From Diphasiastrum complanatum (lineage: Eukaryota > Streptophyta > Lycopodiopsida > Lycopodiales > Lycopodiaceae), in assembly GCA_029204225.1 (NCBI GenBank), contig CM055106.1, positions 41,432,368 through 41,496,367 of the forward strand: 64,000 bases of DNA, in the 5' to 3' direction. This document shows positions 11,218-22,019 of the stretch, piece by piece (within the stretch, counting starts at the first letter, position 1; each line of letters begins with the position of its first letter). A program made the translations under genes and the position numbers. Under the pieces are notes generated by a model, which was given only the letters and a program-made list of their open reading frames with translations, had not been told where the DNA came from and did not search any database.

Positions 11218-11540
11218 TAGATTTTAATTCTTGTCGAACGATTTGTATATGAATTCATGCTGAAATATTTTATCTTCCTGAAACGTTTTGACTTTTCAGT
11301 ATGAAATTGCAAAGTCATCATGTTGGGAGGTATGAAATACAGCATGTTCATATAATTTTGGATGCTTGGATGAAGTAATATCAAGAATAGTTTTGTCGAT
11401 ATGTTCAAAAATTCTTGGTAACATGTGATCAAAGAACTTTTATCCATGATGTTGGTGAAGGTTTCTTTTCCTGATTGTGAAGTTTGTCTCTCTCTGTTAT
11501 GCTGTGCCTCTTCAGTGGTTTCTTGGAATACATATGAAAG
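11218..11540 (+). other. 3' flank of the GH17 gene
   Basis: AT-rich sequence after the stop codon, probably containing the 3' UTR. No clear feature beyond that. Confidence 0.4.
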
Positions 11541-11930
11541 ACAATCTGAAAGGTTTGTAGATATATAGAGTAAAAGGAATCTGAAAGCTTTATACATGGT
11601 CTTGGTTCTATTGACCTTGTTCATGATCTTCTGTGGGAAACAGCGCGGTAGGTAGCTTAAAAGTTTAATTTATGAACAACAATCTGAAAGGTTTATAGAT
11701 AAAGCTTTATACATGGTCTTGATTCTTTTGACCTTGTTCATAATCTTCTGTGGGAAACAGCGCGGTAGGTAGCTTAAAAGTTTAATGTATGAAAAACAAT
11801 CTGAAGGGTTTGTAGATATATAGAGTAAAAGGAATCTGAAAGCTTTATACATGGTCTTGGTTCTATTGACCTTGTTTATAATCTCTGTGGGAAACAGCGC
11901 GGTAGGTACCTGAAAAGTTTAATGTATGAT
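11541..11930. repeat. Three tandem copies of a 117-138 bp unit
   Basis: Copies start near 11541, 11679 and 11797. Each carries CAATCTGAAAGGTTTGTAGA, GCTTTATACATGGTCTTG and GGGAAACAGCGCGGTAGGTA blocks. The middle copy lacks about 20 bp. Copies are more than 90 percent alike by eye, so the duplication is fairly recent. Short ORFs in the array are by-products. Confidence 0.9.
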
Positions 11931-12990
11931 TGAGGGAAATCTGTTCTAAACCTTGAAACCCTTGCCTGTTTGTGTTTAAGTAGCAATCCAATAAAATACT
12001 CAAAAACATTCAAACAAACGTGTTACTTTATACTGCTTGTAAACATGCAAGGCTTCTTGTGAGCATAAGCTGTACATAAAAAGCATACACTCCTACACCA
12101 ACATCATATTGTTGAAAAAGCAAGTTTCATAGGGAAAAACATTTGCAATGCATGTATAAGAGGTCAACATGCCAAGCTATTGAGTATTTTTTCTGAGAAA
12201 ACATCAGAGATGTTCACAATTGGACATGCTCTGAAATTTCAAGCAATCCTCAAAAATTTTAATAAGTTTTAGACTTGGAAGGTTGGTACTATGTCGTAAT
12301 ATGGGATAACTACACTATATCCATCACATGGCTTCCCATAGTAAGAGAAAGTAATCACAATCAATGCTTATCTTCTGTTCTTACCTATTGTGTTCTTGGG
12401 TTTTTAGTCTAAGTCTTTCCTTATGCATAGCTGGGCTAGGTTATTCACATCTGGGTTTCTTCACATTTGCTCTCATTCCCAACATTTAATCAGCCATTGA
12501 TATATACTCCAGTCTTGCACTATATAGAGGTTGCATAAGGTCTCCATAAGCACATATGCAAGAACCACGACTTATATTACTTGTTAACGTGTTTGTGTGA
12601 GCTTGCCAACAAAATGCTTTTGGATTGATTTTGTTTGTTGCCTGAATTGAAGACTTATTTTCTCCAAAACTTGGAAAAACTAATTTTCAACCAATATTCC
12701 AGTTTTTCAATTTTCATTGTGCCCTAAGCTATACGTAAATATGCTCGCCTTCATTTCTTAGGTTCATGTCGGGTCTTTTGGGTTAGATAAATTGTTCACC
12801 TGCCCTATTTCCTTGCATGTTTTTTATGAATGTCATTCATAAATTGAAATGAGTAGTGATGATGCTTCAACATGAATCTATTTATCATGTTTTGTGCATT
12901 CCATGATATGATTTAGTAAGATCATTATTGGGAATGGATCTATAGGCTAGAAGATGTTAATATGGACAATTTGTAGACACTTGGTTTTTT
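11931..12990. other. Unassigned AT-rich region
   Basis: No gene, RNA or mobile-element signature recognised. Confidence 0.4.
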
Positions 12991-13623
12991 TGTTGAGATT
13001 GTCTAGTTTTCGATACAAGTTCAAATACCATGGTTGCTCAATGTGTGCTATGGAAGATGTAAAAAGAGAGTTTTTCAAGGATACTAAATCAATTAAGCTT
13101 GAGCTCTTAATCATCAGAAACTATTCTTTGATTCTAGATATGCTAGATTGCAATGATGTGACTAGATTAAGAATAGAGCTCTTAAGGATATAACCTTATG
13201 AATGGGTTAATATCACTTGCATATGTGAAACTAATATAAAAAATCATGTATAGAATAGAGGTTAAAAATCAATGTTCTTCATTGTTATTTTGATCTAAAT
13301 GATGGATGTACATATAGATCCACACCATCTTGGTATTCCAGCCTTCTCCCCATGACTTATGACCTGAACATTGGGTATGTGATCCTAACCTATCTTGACT
13401 CACCAACCTCAAGATGCCTCAATATTCTCAATTACAAGAAAAGCTTGACTCAACTTTTACAAGATGTTGACACATACTCAATGACCCTACTATATACAAA
13501 ATAGGTATAGTACATCAAAAAGGAGGCCTTGGTTCGCTTGCCATGCCAAACTATCCATAAATGACAAAAACTAGTCAAGACAATTTTGCATTTTTCACAC
13601 TTTAACTTGCTAATTTCAACATA
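12991..13623 (-). repeat. Probable 3' LTR of the older minus-strand Copia fossil; left border unclear
   Basis: Read on the minus strand, a purine tract (GTAGGAG) is followed at about 13622 by TGTTGAAATTAGCAAG, the expected PPT-LTR junction. The far end of the LTR near 13 kb could not be fixed because the matching 5' LTR is absent. Confidence 0.45.
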
Positions 13624-14719
13624 CTCCTACTAACAACTCCTAAAGTTGAACTTAGCTTTGAGAAAGGACCTTTTGACATGTATTGGAGTTGGATGTCCTC
13701 TTCTCTCTCACAAAGTGATGTGATGTGCTACCTCAATATTTAAACTGAACAAACTTTAAGTACAGAAAGCTTTGATCTAAACTTATCAAACTTTCCTCTA
13801 ATGAGTGGCTTAGTGAAAATGTCAGCTAGTACTACAATGAACAACATGAATTTCACGACTTAGCAACCTCTCACGTATAAAGTGATACTGAATCTCAATG
13901 TGTTTGGTTATTGCATGGAACACTGGACTCTTTGCTAGCTGAATGCCACTCTGACTGTCGCTATGTATAGTCATGGGATTTTCCTAGTTCATGCCAACTT
14001 CGTCCAAGATTTGTCTCAACCATATAGGTTGATCCATGGACACCTCTTCTTCTAACTCACCATTTAGAAAGGTAGATTTCACATCCATCTGATGTAAAGG
14101 CCAACCAAAATGTGAAGTTAAAGCAACAAAAAGATGTAGAGTATTCCACTTACATACTGGCACAAAGGTCTCCTCATAGTCAATGCCTTTACTTTGTGGA
14201 TAACCTTTTTTTCACCAATCTTGCTTTGTGCTTTGCTATACTTCCATCTGCATGATACTTAGTCCTGAATACCCATTTCCAAGCAATGGTTCCACAAAGT
14301 CCCATGTGCTATGCTTAGCAATTGACTCCATCTCCTCTTCCATGGCCTTGACCCAAATGTCATCATCCTTCGCTTCAACATAAGTCGAAGGTCCTTTGCT
14401 TTGAATAATGCTAGATAAGAGAGCATAATTTGCTTCATACCTTTCAGGTTGTGTCTTCTCTCTTGTTGATCTTCGTAGCTCTCACTGGCTAGATGATTTT
14501 GGAAAGTCATCCATGTCGCGGCTCTCCATCAATCTCTCAAACCACTTAGGGAGCTTCCTGTCAAGTGATCGGCTTCTTGGTGAAAATGTATCCCATGGTA
14601 CATCTTTCTCCTTGCGTTTATCACCTGCAACTTCAATCCTTCTTGCAATAAAAGGTCTATCTCTACCTCTCCAACCTGTCTCTTGAGGTTGAGTAGTAGT
14701 ATCATGAGGTGTATCCTCA
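13624..14719 (-). mobile_element. Older Ty1/Copia fossil, pol part left of the young insertion
   Basis: Minus-strand segments typical of Copia pol: the end of integrase and start of RT (TLWNHCLEMGIQD region), GWPLHQMDVKSTFLNGELEE (RT) and an RNase H end (HSDSQSGIQLAKSP, TKHIEIQYHFIRE). A large part of RT is missing. It continues at 19289-19575 on the far side of the young element. Old, with many breaks. Confidence 0.8.
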
Positions 14720-14724
14720 TGTCC

Positions 14725-15426
14725 TGTGAAGAATTGCCAAAAATTGGCAAATCTAGCTTGATCAAAAACCATGTAGAATAGTGTAAATTGTGTACACAAG
14801 TGGGTCCCACACATGTGAGGCCATGATGCCACATGGTAAACCCATCCTAATGTAGGTTAGGTCAAGTCAAGAGAGTTGGTCATGTCTATTTGGTGGTCAT
14901 CCCTACTTTATAGGACCTACACCTAAGTTTAAGGTGAAAATTTGACCAACTAGCTACCTACCAAGCATAACTCTAGGAAATAGACTAGGGTTTCATTTTA
15001 GGTCAAGGAGAGTGAGTTAACTTCCTTATTACATGCTGGAAATCCACCTAACTTCAAGAAGGAAGTCGAATTTGCTATGTATTCCCTCTCTCCATAGTGA
15101 GAAGAAAGAAAAATTTTTGGAGCTCATTGGCAATCTCAAGCTAGTTCACTATGTACATTGAGTTTTTGTGATCCAAATGAAACCAAATCAATTTCTACTT
15201 GTTTCTCAGGTTGAAGGCCGTACTACAGCCTGTAGTACACACATGTGGGCTCGGATTTCAATGTTTATCAATGCTTTTGATTGTTAATGCTTGTTGTTTG
15301 TCAAATTGCCAATCTAGATCAACTTTTTTGTGTCTAGTTTTTTGATAGATTGTTAAGCAAGCATCCAATCACTCTTGTGGATCTTTTGTAGATCCATTTA
15401 TGGTCCTAAAGTACAGTACTTTCACA
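14725..15426 (+). repeat. 5' LTR of the young Copia-type element
   Basis: 702 bp, TG...CA ends, immediately followed by the primer-binding site at 15427. Nearly identical to 18582-19283. It contains TGGGTCCCACACATGTG and CACACATGTGGG motifs, short palindromes that may bind regulators. Confidence 0.95.
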
Positions 15427-15440
15427 TGGTATCAGAGCCA
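15427..15440 (+). promoter_or_regulatory. Primer-binding site, initiator tRNA-Met
   Basis: TGGTATCAGAGCCA directly after the 5' LTR, the standard Copia primer site. Confidence 0.95.
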
Positions 15441-16231
15441 AGTACAAGAGCATAAGCCATTGATCTAATGCAAATCCATTTTTAGCAAGTTTTGGTGCTA
15501 AAAACTAGTATTGAGAGGGCAAGCTAGAATCTTGATTTTGGTGAGGAGATTTGATCCCAAACTTGGTAGGGGTCCAAATCCGTACTGTCCATATGTGTGG
15601 GCACCTCTGAACCTGCATTTAATGCATGGTATTCATTTGATCCAAAAAAATTCAATTTGTGAGCTGTTGGTGTAATTTTTGGTGGAGATCCTAGGATAAT
15701 CTACCAAGATCATTTGCCATTGATTAGATTTGAATTTGTTTCATGGAATCTAATTAATCTAGGCTGAGTTCAAGTCCTATTAAGGTTAAAAACAGGCCTT
15801 GAAAGTACACCAAGAAGGAAGAAAGAGATTAAGCCATTTTTTTGTCCAAAAATAGCCAAAATTGGCAAGATTTGATTGTAAGTAGATTTCACATCATCTT
15901 ATCTTCATTCCAACTTTGTGAGGGAGTGCTAGAACTGAGATTATAAGTCCATTTGTTGGATTAGAAATCTAATTTGAGTGAAAAACTACAAGAGAGAGAC
16001 CTTAGTGAGTTTCTAGAGACAATCAAATCCATTTCTTGGCAAGATTTGTTTGAAAGTAGTTTTCACTTCATCTTATCTTCATTCCAGTTTTGTGAGGGAG
16101 TGATAGAACTGTGATTATAAGTCCATTTGTTGGATTAGAAATCAAATTTGAGTGAAACACTGCAAGTGTGAGACCTTTGTGAGTTTCAAATCAATCAAAT
16201 CTATTTCTTGTTTGTAGAAGTCACTAGTAAG

Positions 16232-17557
16232 ATGGGATCTGCTGGAGCATACCTTCTAGAAGCTAGTGAGAGGTTGAATTCTACAAATTATGCTATTTGG
16301 AAGGTTAGAATGGAGTCACTCTTGGTGCTCCAAGACCTTTATGAGTTCTTGATTGAAGATGAAGATGAACCTCTAGGTGCACAGGAGTTAGCTAGATACA
16401 AGAAGAGATCTAGGCTTGCACTTCATTGTGTGAAGATGAATGTGAGCAATGATTTGTTGAGAGAAGTATTAGCTTGTACTAATGCTAAAGAGGCTTGGGA
16501 GTCTTTAAAATCAATCTATGAGTCTAGCAATACTTCTAGAGTTCTTATGCTTAGAAATCATATTTTGCAAAGCATGAGGAGAAGTGAGGAGAGTGCACAG
16601 GATTATGTACTCAGAATCAAGTCTCTAAATAGGGAGTTGGCTTCCATTGGAGAGAAGATTCATGATGAAGAGCTTGTACAAATTGTCCTTAATGGTCTAG
16701 GAGATGACTTTGCAAATTTGGTCCAAAGTTTTGCCATCCAAGACACTTTACCAACTATAGAAAAACTTCATAGTGTATTAGTGGCTAAAGAGTGTAGGAT
16801 GCTCCATGCAAAATCTAGGATGAGTTCCTTGTCGTTGCAGGATGGTGATGAGAAAGCCAATTTCTCATTCAAGGGCAAAAAGAAGACCAATGGAAAGAAG
16901 AAGCATCCAAAGGAGGCCAAAGAAGAGGATGATGCATCAAGCTCAAAGGACAAGTCAAAGCAGAAATGCTTCTTTTGTGGAAGGAAGGGGCATTATGCAT
17001 CTGAATGCTACAAGAGGCTAAGAGCACAAGTGGAGGAGGACAAACAAGGAAACCTTGCAAAGGAGGAGGAGGAGGATGAAGTAGATGTATTCTTGATGGC
17101 ATCTACATCCTCACCAACAAGCAATAGCAATTCAAGAGACAATTGGTGGATCGACAGTGGGGCTAGCTCCCACATGTCTTGTGAAAAGGACTTTTTCTCA
17201 ACCTTACACTCTTTCAATGATGCTAAAAAGTTTGTCTTTACTGCAAATGATGAAGAGTGTAGGATAGATGGTGTTGGCACCATCTCTTTGTATCTAGAAT
17301 CCTCAAAATGCATGGATCTAGAAAATGTCCTTTATGTACCGTCAATCACCAAGAATATGCTTAGTGTTGGTCTACTCTTAGAAAGTGGTTTGGATGTCCA
17401 CTTTAAGCATGGTGTTTGCTTCATCTTGAAGAATGATGTTTACATTGCAAAGGGATTTAAACATGGAAGATTGTTTAAGTTGGAAGCTAGTGTTGCTTTT
17501 GAAAGAATGAGCTTGGCAAAGGAGGAGATCACTCAAGAGGAGATCTTGGCACTTTGA
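16232..17557 (+). CDS. Copia Gag with zinc knuckle, plus protease N-part
   Basis: The likely start is the ATG at 16232 (MGSAGAYLLEASERLNS). The first 200 residues are a Copia-type Gag (UBN2-like): NYAIWKVRMESLL, LARYKKRSRLALHCVK, AKEAWESLKSIYES and LRIKSLNRELASIGEKI. A Lys-rich linker precedes a CCHC zinc knuckle (CFFCGRKGHYASEC), then an aspartic-protease start WWIDSGASSHMSC. The frame ends within the GAG-pre-integrase region (LYVPSITKNMLSVGLLLESG). Integrase and RT do not follow. Gag packages the element RNA; replication enzymes would have to come from an autonomous relative. Confidence 0.9.
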   Translation: MGSAGAYLLEASERLNSTNYAIWKVRMESLLVLQDLYEFLIEDEDEPLGAQELARYKKRSRLALHCVKMNVSNDLLREVLACTNAKEAWESLKSIYESSNTSRVLMLRNHILQSMRRSEESAQDYVLRIKSLNRELASIGEKIHDEELVQIVLNGLGDDFANLVQSFAIQDTLPTIEKLHSVLVAKECRMLHAKSRMSSLSLQDGDEKANFSFKGKKKTNGKKKHPKEAKEEDDASSSKDKSKQKCFFCGRKGHYASECYKRLRAQVEEDKQGNLAKEEEEDEVDVFLMASTSSPTSNSNSRDNWWIDSGASSHMSCEKDFFSTLHSFNDAKKFVFTANDEECRIDGVGTISLYLESSKCMDLENVLYVPSITKNMLSVGLLLESGLDVHFKHGVCFILKNDVYIAKGFKHGRLFKLEASVAFERMSLAKEEITQEEILAL

Positions 17558-17603
17558 GGAGGAGCATCAAAAGGAGGAAGATCTTGAGGATCAGCCTCAA
17601 AGC

Positions 17604-18371
17604 ATGAGAGTTCCAAGGGAGTCCTCAATGACAATGTCTGAGTCATCAAATTGCATGCAAATTGTCCATTCAAGTGTGCATCTTGCAAGGGTGGTGAGCA
17701 TTGGAGAGTCTACTATATTTGAATACTTTTTGGAAAGTATTAGTAGACATGAGGTGACTTGTTTCTTACCTTTAAGATTCATGGTGTTTATTACTTTGTA
17801 TGACAAGACAATGAAATGGGATGCTTTGAAATCTACATTTGTTGTTGATAAAGCAATTTCATTGGATAACTATTTTTGTAATAGTTTGAATAGTGTCATA
17901 AAAGATGAAATATCATTTGTATTGGAAATCTTTGGGTCCACATGCTTTGAGCATGATCATTCCAATGTAAGGACCAAAGATTATCCTATTTCAATGATAG
18001 GAATAATGGTAGTGTTTTGCTCTTCAAGTAGAGATTGTAGAATCTACTTGTCTTCAACCAAAGAATTTGTCAATGGTGGAAATGTGATCTTTCAAGAGTG
18101 GAAGATTTGTAAACTTGAAGAAGCACCTTTGGATCAACACCTTATTCAATTCATTGATGGTTTGGAGTCAAGTCAAGTGGAGGAGCAAGCTCAAGACCCG
18201 AGGACTCCAAGAAGAACCTTGAGTATCAAGATGGAGCCATCTAGGCTCAATCATATGGACCAAGCAAGACAAGTTGTCTTTGGCAACATTATTTATGCAC
18301 TTAATATTTTAATTGATGTATCTTCAAGTGCACAAAATGCCTTGGAATCCATGGCTTGGCATGATGTTTAG
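17604..18371 (+). CDS. Orphan ORF in the young Copia-type element (255 aa)
   Basis: An intact 255-residue frame occupies the place where integrase and RT would be. I recognise no domain. It has mixed hydrophobic/acidic N-terminal sequence (FLPLRFMVFITLYDKTMKWD), a Cys/His-containing middle (FGSTCFEHDHSNVR) and a C-terminal part with EEQAQDPRTPRRTLSIKME and a hydrophobic helix (NIIYALNILIDVSSS). There are no strong membrane segments or zinc motifs. It may be a remnant of captured host sequence or a fast-evolving element protein. Its survival as an open frame in a young element is consistent with either short age or selection. A short overlapping frame at 18313-18522 is probably a by-product. 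Confidence 0.5.
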   Translation: MRVPRESSMTMSESSNCMQIVHSSVHLARVVSIGESTIFEYFLESISRHEVTCFLPLRFMVFITLYDKTMKWDALKSTFVVDKAISLDNYFCNSLNSVIKDEISFVLEIFGSTCFEHDHSNVRTKDYPISMIGIMVVFCSSSRDCRIYLSSTKEFVNGGNVIFQEWKICKLEEAPLDQHLIQFIDGLESSQVEEQAQDPRTPRRTLSIKMEPSRLNHMDQARQVVFGNIIYALNILIDVSSSAQNALESMAWHDV

Positions 18372-18581
18372 TTTTGAAGTGTGCTACATGTATATAGACA
18401 CATTTATGGAACATCTTGTAAGGGATCCTCTAAGAGGTGGTGAAAGATCCTTCATGGACATCATTCTCTATTGGAGTCTCAAAAGTCCCTTGTTTGTAGC
18501 TGGATTTTTTAGACACTTCTAAAAGCTTTCATTGATCTATCAAGAGAGTTGTAAATAGATCAAGATAAATTTGAGGAGGAG

Positions 18582-19283
18582 TGTGAAGAATTGCCAAAAA
18601 TTGGCAAATCTAGCTTGATCAAAAACCATGTAGAATAGTGTAAATTGTGTACACAAGTGGGTCCCACACATGTGAGGCCATGATGCCACATGGGAAACCC
18701 ATCCTAATGTAGGTTAGGTCAAGTCAAGAGAGTTGGTCATGTCTATTTGGTGGTCATCCCTACTTTATAGGACCTACACCTAAGTTTAAGGTGAAAATTT
18801 GACCAACTAGCTACCTACCAAGCATAACTCTAGGAAATAGACTAGGGTTTCATTTTAGGTCAAGGAGAGTGAGTTAACTTCCTTATTACATGCTGGAAAT
18901 CCACCTAACTTCAAGAAGGAAGTCGAATTTGCTATGTATTCCCTCTCTCCATAGTGAGAAAAAAGAAAAAATTTTGGAGCTCATTGGCAATCTCAAGCTA
19001 GTTCACTATGTACATTGAGTTTTTGTGATCCAAATGAAACCAAATCAATTTCTACTTGTTTCTCAGGTTGAAGGCCGTACTACAGCCTGTAGTACACACG
19101 TGTGGGTTTGGATTTCAATGTTTATCAATGCTTTTGATTGTTAATGCTTGTTGTTTGTCAAATTGCCAATCTAGATCAACTTTTTTGTGTCTAGTTTTTT
19201 GATAGATTGTTAAGCAAGCATCCAATCACTCTTGTGGATCTTTTGTAGATCCATTTATGGTCCTAAAGTACAGTACTTTCACA
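18582..19283 (+). repeat. 3' LTR of the young Copia-type element
   Basis: 702 bp, pairs with the 5' LTR with about six differences, and is preceded by the purine tract TTGAGGAGGAG. Confidence 0.95.
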
Positions 19284-19288
19284 TGTCC

Positions 19289-19575
19289 ATCACTAGGAAA
19301 GTCAATAAATGGATCATCATCAGGAGGAATCCTCACTGTACCATCTTTCCCAATAGAAGTATCCGTCTTCTCAGCATCCTCATCTTCATACATCTTAGAT
19401 TCATCAAAGATAACATCACGGCTGACATGTATTTTGTTCTCCATCTAAATGCCTCCTCAGGTGTTATTTTTGGTATGGACAATGGTAGGACTTCTATTTT
19501 GAAGATAGACTGTCGTACTACATGCTTCTAACCAAAAACCTTTTGGTAGCTTCATCTCAACTAACATAGATATGG
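19289..19575 (-). mobile_element. Older Ty1/Copia fossil, integrase C-part right of the young insertion
   Basis: Minus-strand segments KLPKGFWLEACSTTVYLQNR and IHVSRDVIFDESKMYEDEDA are the Copia integrase C-terminal region. They belong to the same element as 13624-14719; the two parts are separated by the young insertion. Confidence 0.85.
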
Positions 19576-20008
19576 CACAATCGTACGATTCTTGCGCTCA
19601 GCTACATGGTGAAATCACTTTTGGCGTGTTTTGAACACTTTCTCCGCTGCAATCACTTTGTTTGCGATACCCGTACTTGCGAGTACAGTTCGAGTGCCCT
19701 TCGTTTGGAGGTTATAGCCTTTCGTTGGGTCAAACTTGGCACCCTGCGTGTGTAAGTCCAACCCAGTAATCACATTGTTATTTGATCAAATAGATAGCGA
19801 TAAAGTGACTTTAAGGCTATTTATGCAAGTAAATAAGTTTAGAGGCCTAAAAGTCAAGTTAGTAATTAGAGGGTCATTTCCCACCAAAATTTTTGAATTT
19901 GAAAGTAAAAGAAGGTAGGAAATTAGGTCTACCTCTCAATTATAAAGAGAGACCATTCCTTTGTATTGCAGATCCAATCTTGTTAATCTAAAGCAATTCT
20001 CCCAATTG

Positions 20009-20068
<60 letters not shown>

Positions 20069-20399
20069 GTTTCTCTCTAACTTTCATCTCTCTTGATGTT
20101 TCTCTCTTCTCTCACACAGGTTCACTCTCCATTCTCTTGGTAATAGGTTGAAGGTGAGGTCATGCTCCATTGGGGACGTAGCTACTACAAGTTGTGACAG
20201 CAGGTGAGAGCCCTACAATTTTGACACCGTTGTCGGGGAGCAATACACTCTCATCTTGCTTGTTAGCATTTTCTTTCATATTTTGTGGTTAGAATGCACT
20301 AAGGCATCTTGGTTTTGGCATGCTAGGATTAGCTTTGCATTATGGATGTGATTTGAAAGAGTTATGCCCAAGAACGTTCAAAAAAAGAGTGGGGACTGT

Positions 20400-20995
20400 A
20401 TTTTTTTTATGCTCTTTTTTATTATTTTTGCCCATTTTTCTATTATATTTAACTCAATCTGATTAACTTGGATTGTAGAGTATTGAAAGGGCTTTCTAGC
20501 CATATAATTGTTTTTGGATTCCGTTAAGAATTGAGCAAGTTACAAATTTTTGAAGATGGCGACAAGATTTTGTAAACTTGTCAAAAACCAGAAATTTTCT
20601 GTTTTTTTATTTTTCTACTCCTTTTTATCCAATTTCCGTCCAACTTTTGATTTTATGTGATTCAATCTGAATATCTAGGATTGTAGAGCATTGAAAGGGC
20701 TTTTTAGCCATCTTAAGTTTTTTTTTTATTTTGTCAGGTATTGAGCAAGTTATAACTTTTTTAAGTTGGCAATAAAATTCTGTAAACTTGTCAAAAACTA
20801 GAAATTTTCTGATTTTTTTATTTTTCTACCCTGTTTGATCCATTTTTTGTCCAACTTTCTGTTTTTTTTTAATTTTATTTTAGTAGACAACGTTATAGAC
20901 CATTGAAATGGAGATATAATTTTTTTTACATTTCGTTATGTAATGAGCAAGTTACAAATTTTTAAAATTGACAAAAAAAACCAAAAAATAAATAA
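20400..20995 (+). repeat. Tandem array, three copies of about 200 bp
   Basis: Copies near 20400, 20590 and 20800 share ATTGTAGAGTATTGAAAGGG, GAGCAAGTTACAAATTTTT and TGTAAACTTGTCAAAAACCA. AT-rich and non-coding, within the Ty3-type fossil. Confidence 0.8.
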
Positions 20996-21124
20996 AAACT
21001 TGTAAACTTCAGAGTAACCGGATTTCATAATAGCCAAGTGAGAGAGACAACCCATCAAATATATCAAAAAAAAAAAAAAAACTTCCAAAAACCACCAAAA
21101 CCCTAAAAACAACATAAAAAGGAC

Positions 21125-21570
21125 CTTCGCCTATTCTACTGCACAGGTGTGTGATTCAATCTATCTACTGTCAGGGTTCGGCGAAGGATAATACTAAAAA
21201 TAGAAGGCTAAGTGAACGTTCCACTAGTTGTTGGTAACCTTTTGTAGAAAGTTTCACACCTTTTTGCAAGAATATCAGTTCTTTGTTAGGAGCCTTCGCC
21301 AAAAAATATATATATTCTAAAAGTTAGAAGGCTAAGTGAACGTTCCACTAGTTTCTGATAACCTTTTCTAGAAAGTTACACACCTTTATGCAAGAATATT
21401 AGTTCTCTGAGAGGAACCTTTGTCTAAACCTTCGCCAAGAAAACTATAAAATAAAAGGCCAAGTGAACGTTCCACTAGTTTCTGGTAACCTTTTGTAGAA
21501 AGTTTGACACCTTCTACAAGAATATCAATTCTCTAAGAGGAACCTTCACCTAAACCTTTCCAAAAAAAAA
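21125..21570 (+). repeat. Tandem array, three to four copies of about 125 bp
   Basis: Copies near 21205, 21328 and 21455 share GGCTAAGTGAACGTTCCACT, AACCTTTTGTAGAAAGTTT and AAGAATATCAGTTCTCT, each followed by a CCTTCGCC block. Within the Ty3-type fossil. Confidence 0.85.
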
Positions 21571-22019
21571 AAAAAAAGGTGGGACAGCCAGATATTTTCC
21601 TGATACATCAAGTCATCTATTGTTGAGGCTATGGCAACTATAGAACAACAATTGGCTCGAGGATGAAACTATTTGAGACTATACTAGAAGAATTGTCAGC
21701 ATGATAACGAATTGTGATCCTCCCATTTTTTCAAAGATTGTAATGGCATATTATTATACTGGACTAATCGACAAAATCAAAGTTGGTATGAAAGCATTCA
21801 CATCCTATTCAACACCTACACAACTTTGTGTAGATGCCAGCAACATTAAAATCCACTCAAGGGAAGTAGAGTTAAACAAAGTATCTTCAGTTCTTGCATC
21901 ATCAGACGAAGAGCCAGCGCAAAGGTTCACTCTCCATTCTCTTGCTAACAGGTTGAAGGTGACGTCATGCTCCCTTGGGAACATAACTACTACAAGTCGT
22001 GACAGGCGAGAGCCCTACA

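Larger units (their letters stand above)
14720..19288 (+). mobile_element. Young Copia-type LTR element without integrase or RT (TR-GAG-like), with target duplication
   Basis: Two 702-bp LTRs (14725-15426 and 18582-19283) start TGTGAAG and end TTTCACA. They differ at about six positions, roughly 99.1 percent identity. The TGTCC target duplication (14720-14724 and 19284-19288) is intact. The primer site TGGTATCAGAGCC (initiator tRNA-Met) follows the 5' LTR, and a purine tract (18569-18581) precedes the 3' LTR. The 3155-bp interior carries a Copia-type Gag-protease frame and a second, unrecognised frame, with no integrase, RT or RNase H. The structure looks whole for a non-autonomous element mobilised in trans. 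Age: around 0.6 My at 7e-9 substitutions/site/year, nearer 2 My at the slower rates of conifers. It sits inside an older Copia fossil. Confidence 0.95.
19576..22019 (+). mobile_element. Internally deleted Ty3-type LTR fossil (LARD-like)
   Basis: A primer-site-like TGACACCGTTGTCGGGGA lies at 20222-20240, as in Tat/Athila-type Ty3 elements. About 100 bp just before it (20116-20216, ending GAGCCCTACA) recurs at 21924-22014, so the latter is the end of a 3' LTR. The interior lacks pol; it holds two tandem arrays and a short degenerate Gag-like frame (near 21701). A (CT)n run (20010-20066) lies in the 5' LTR. The left border is unclear. Old, with many breaks. Confidence 0.65.
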
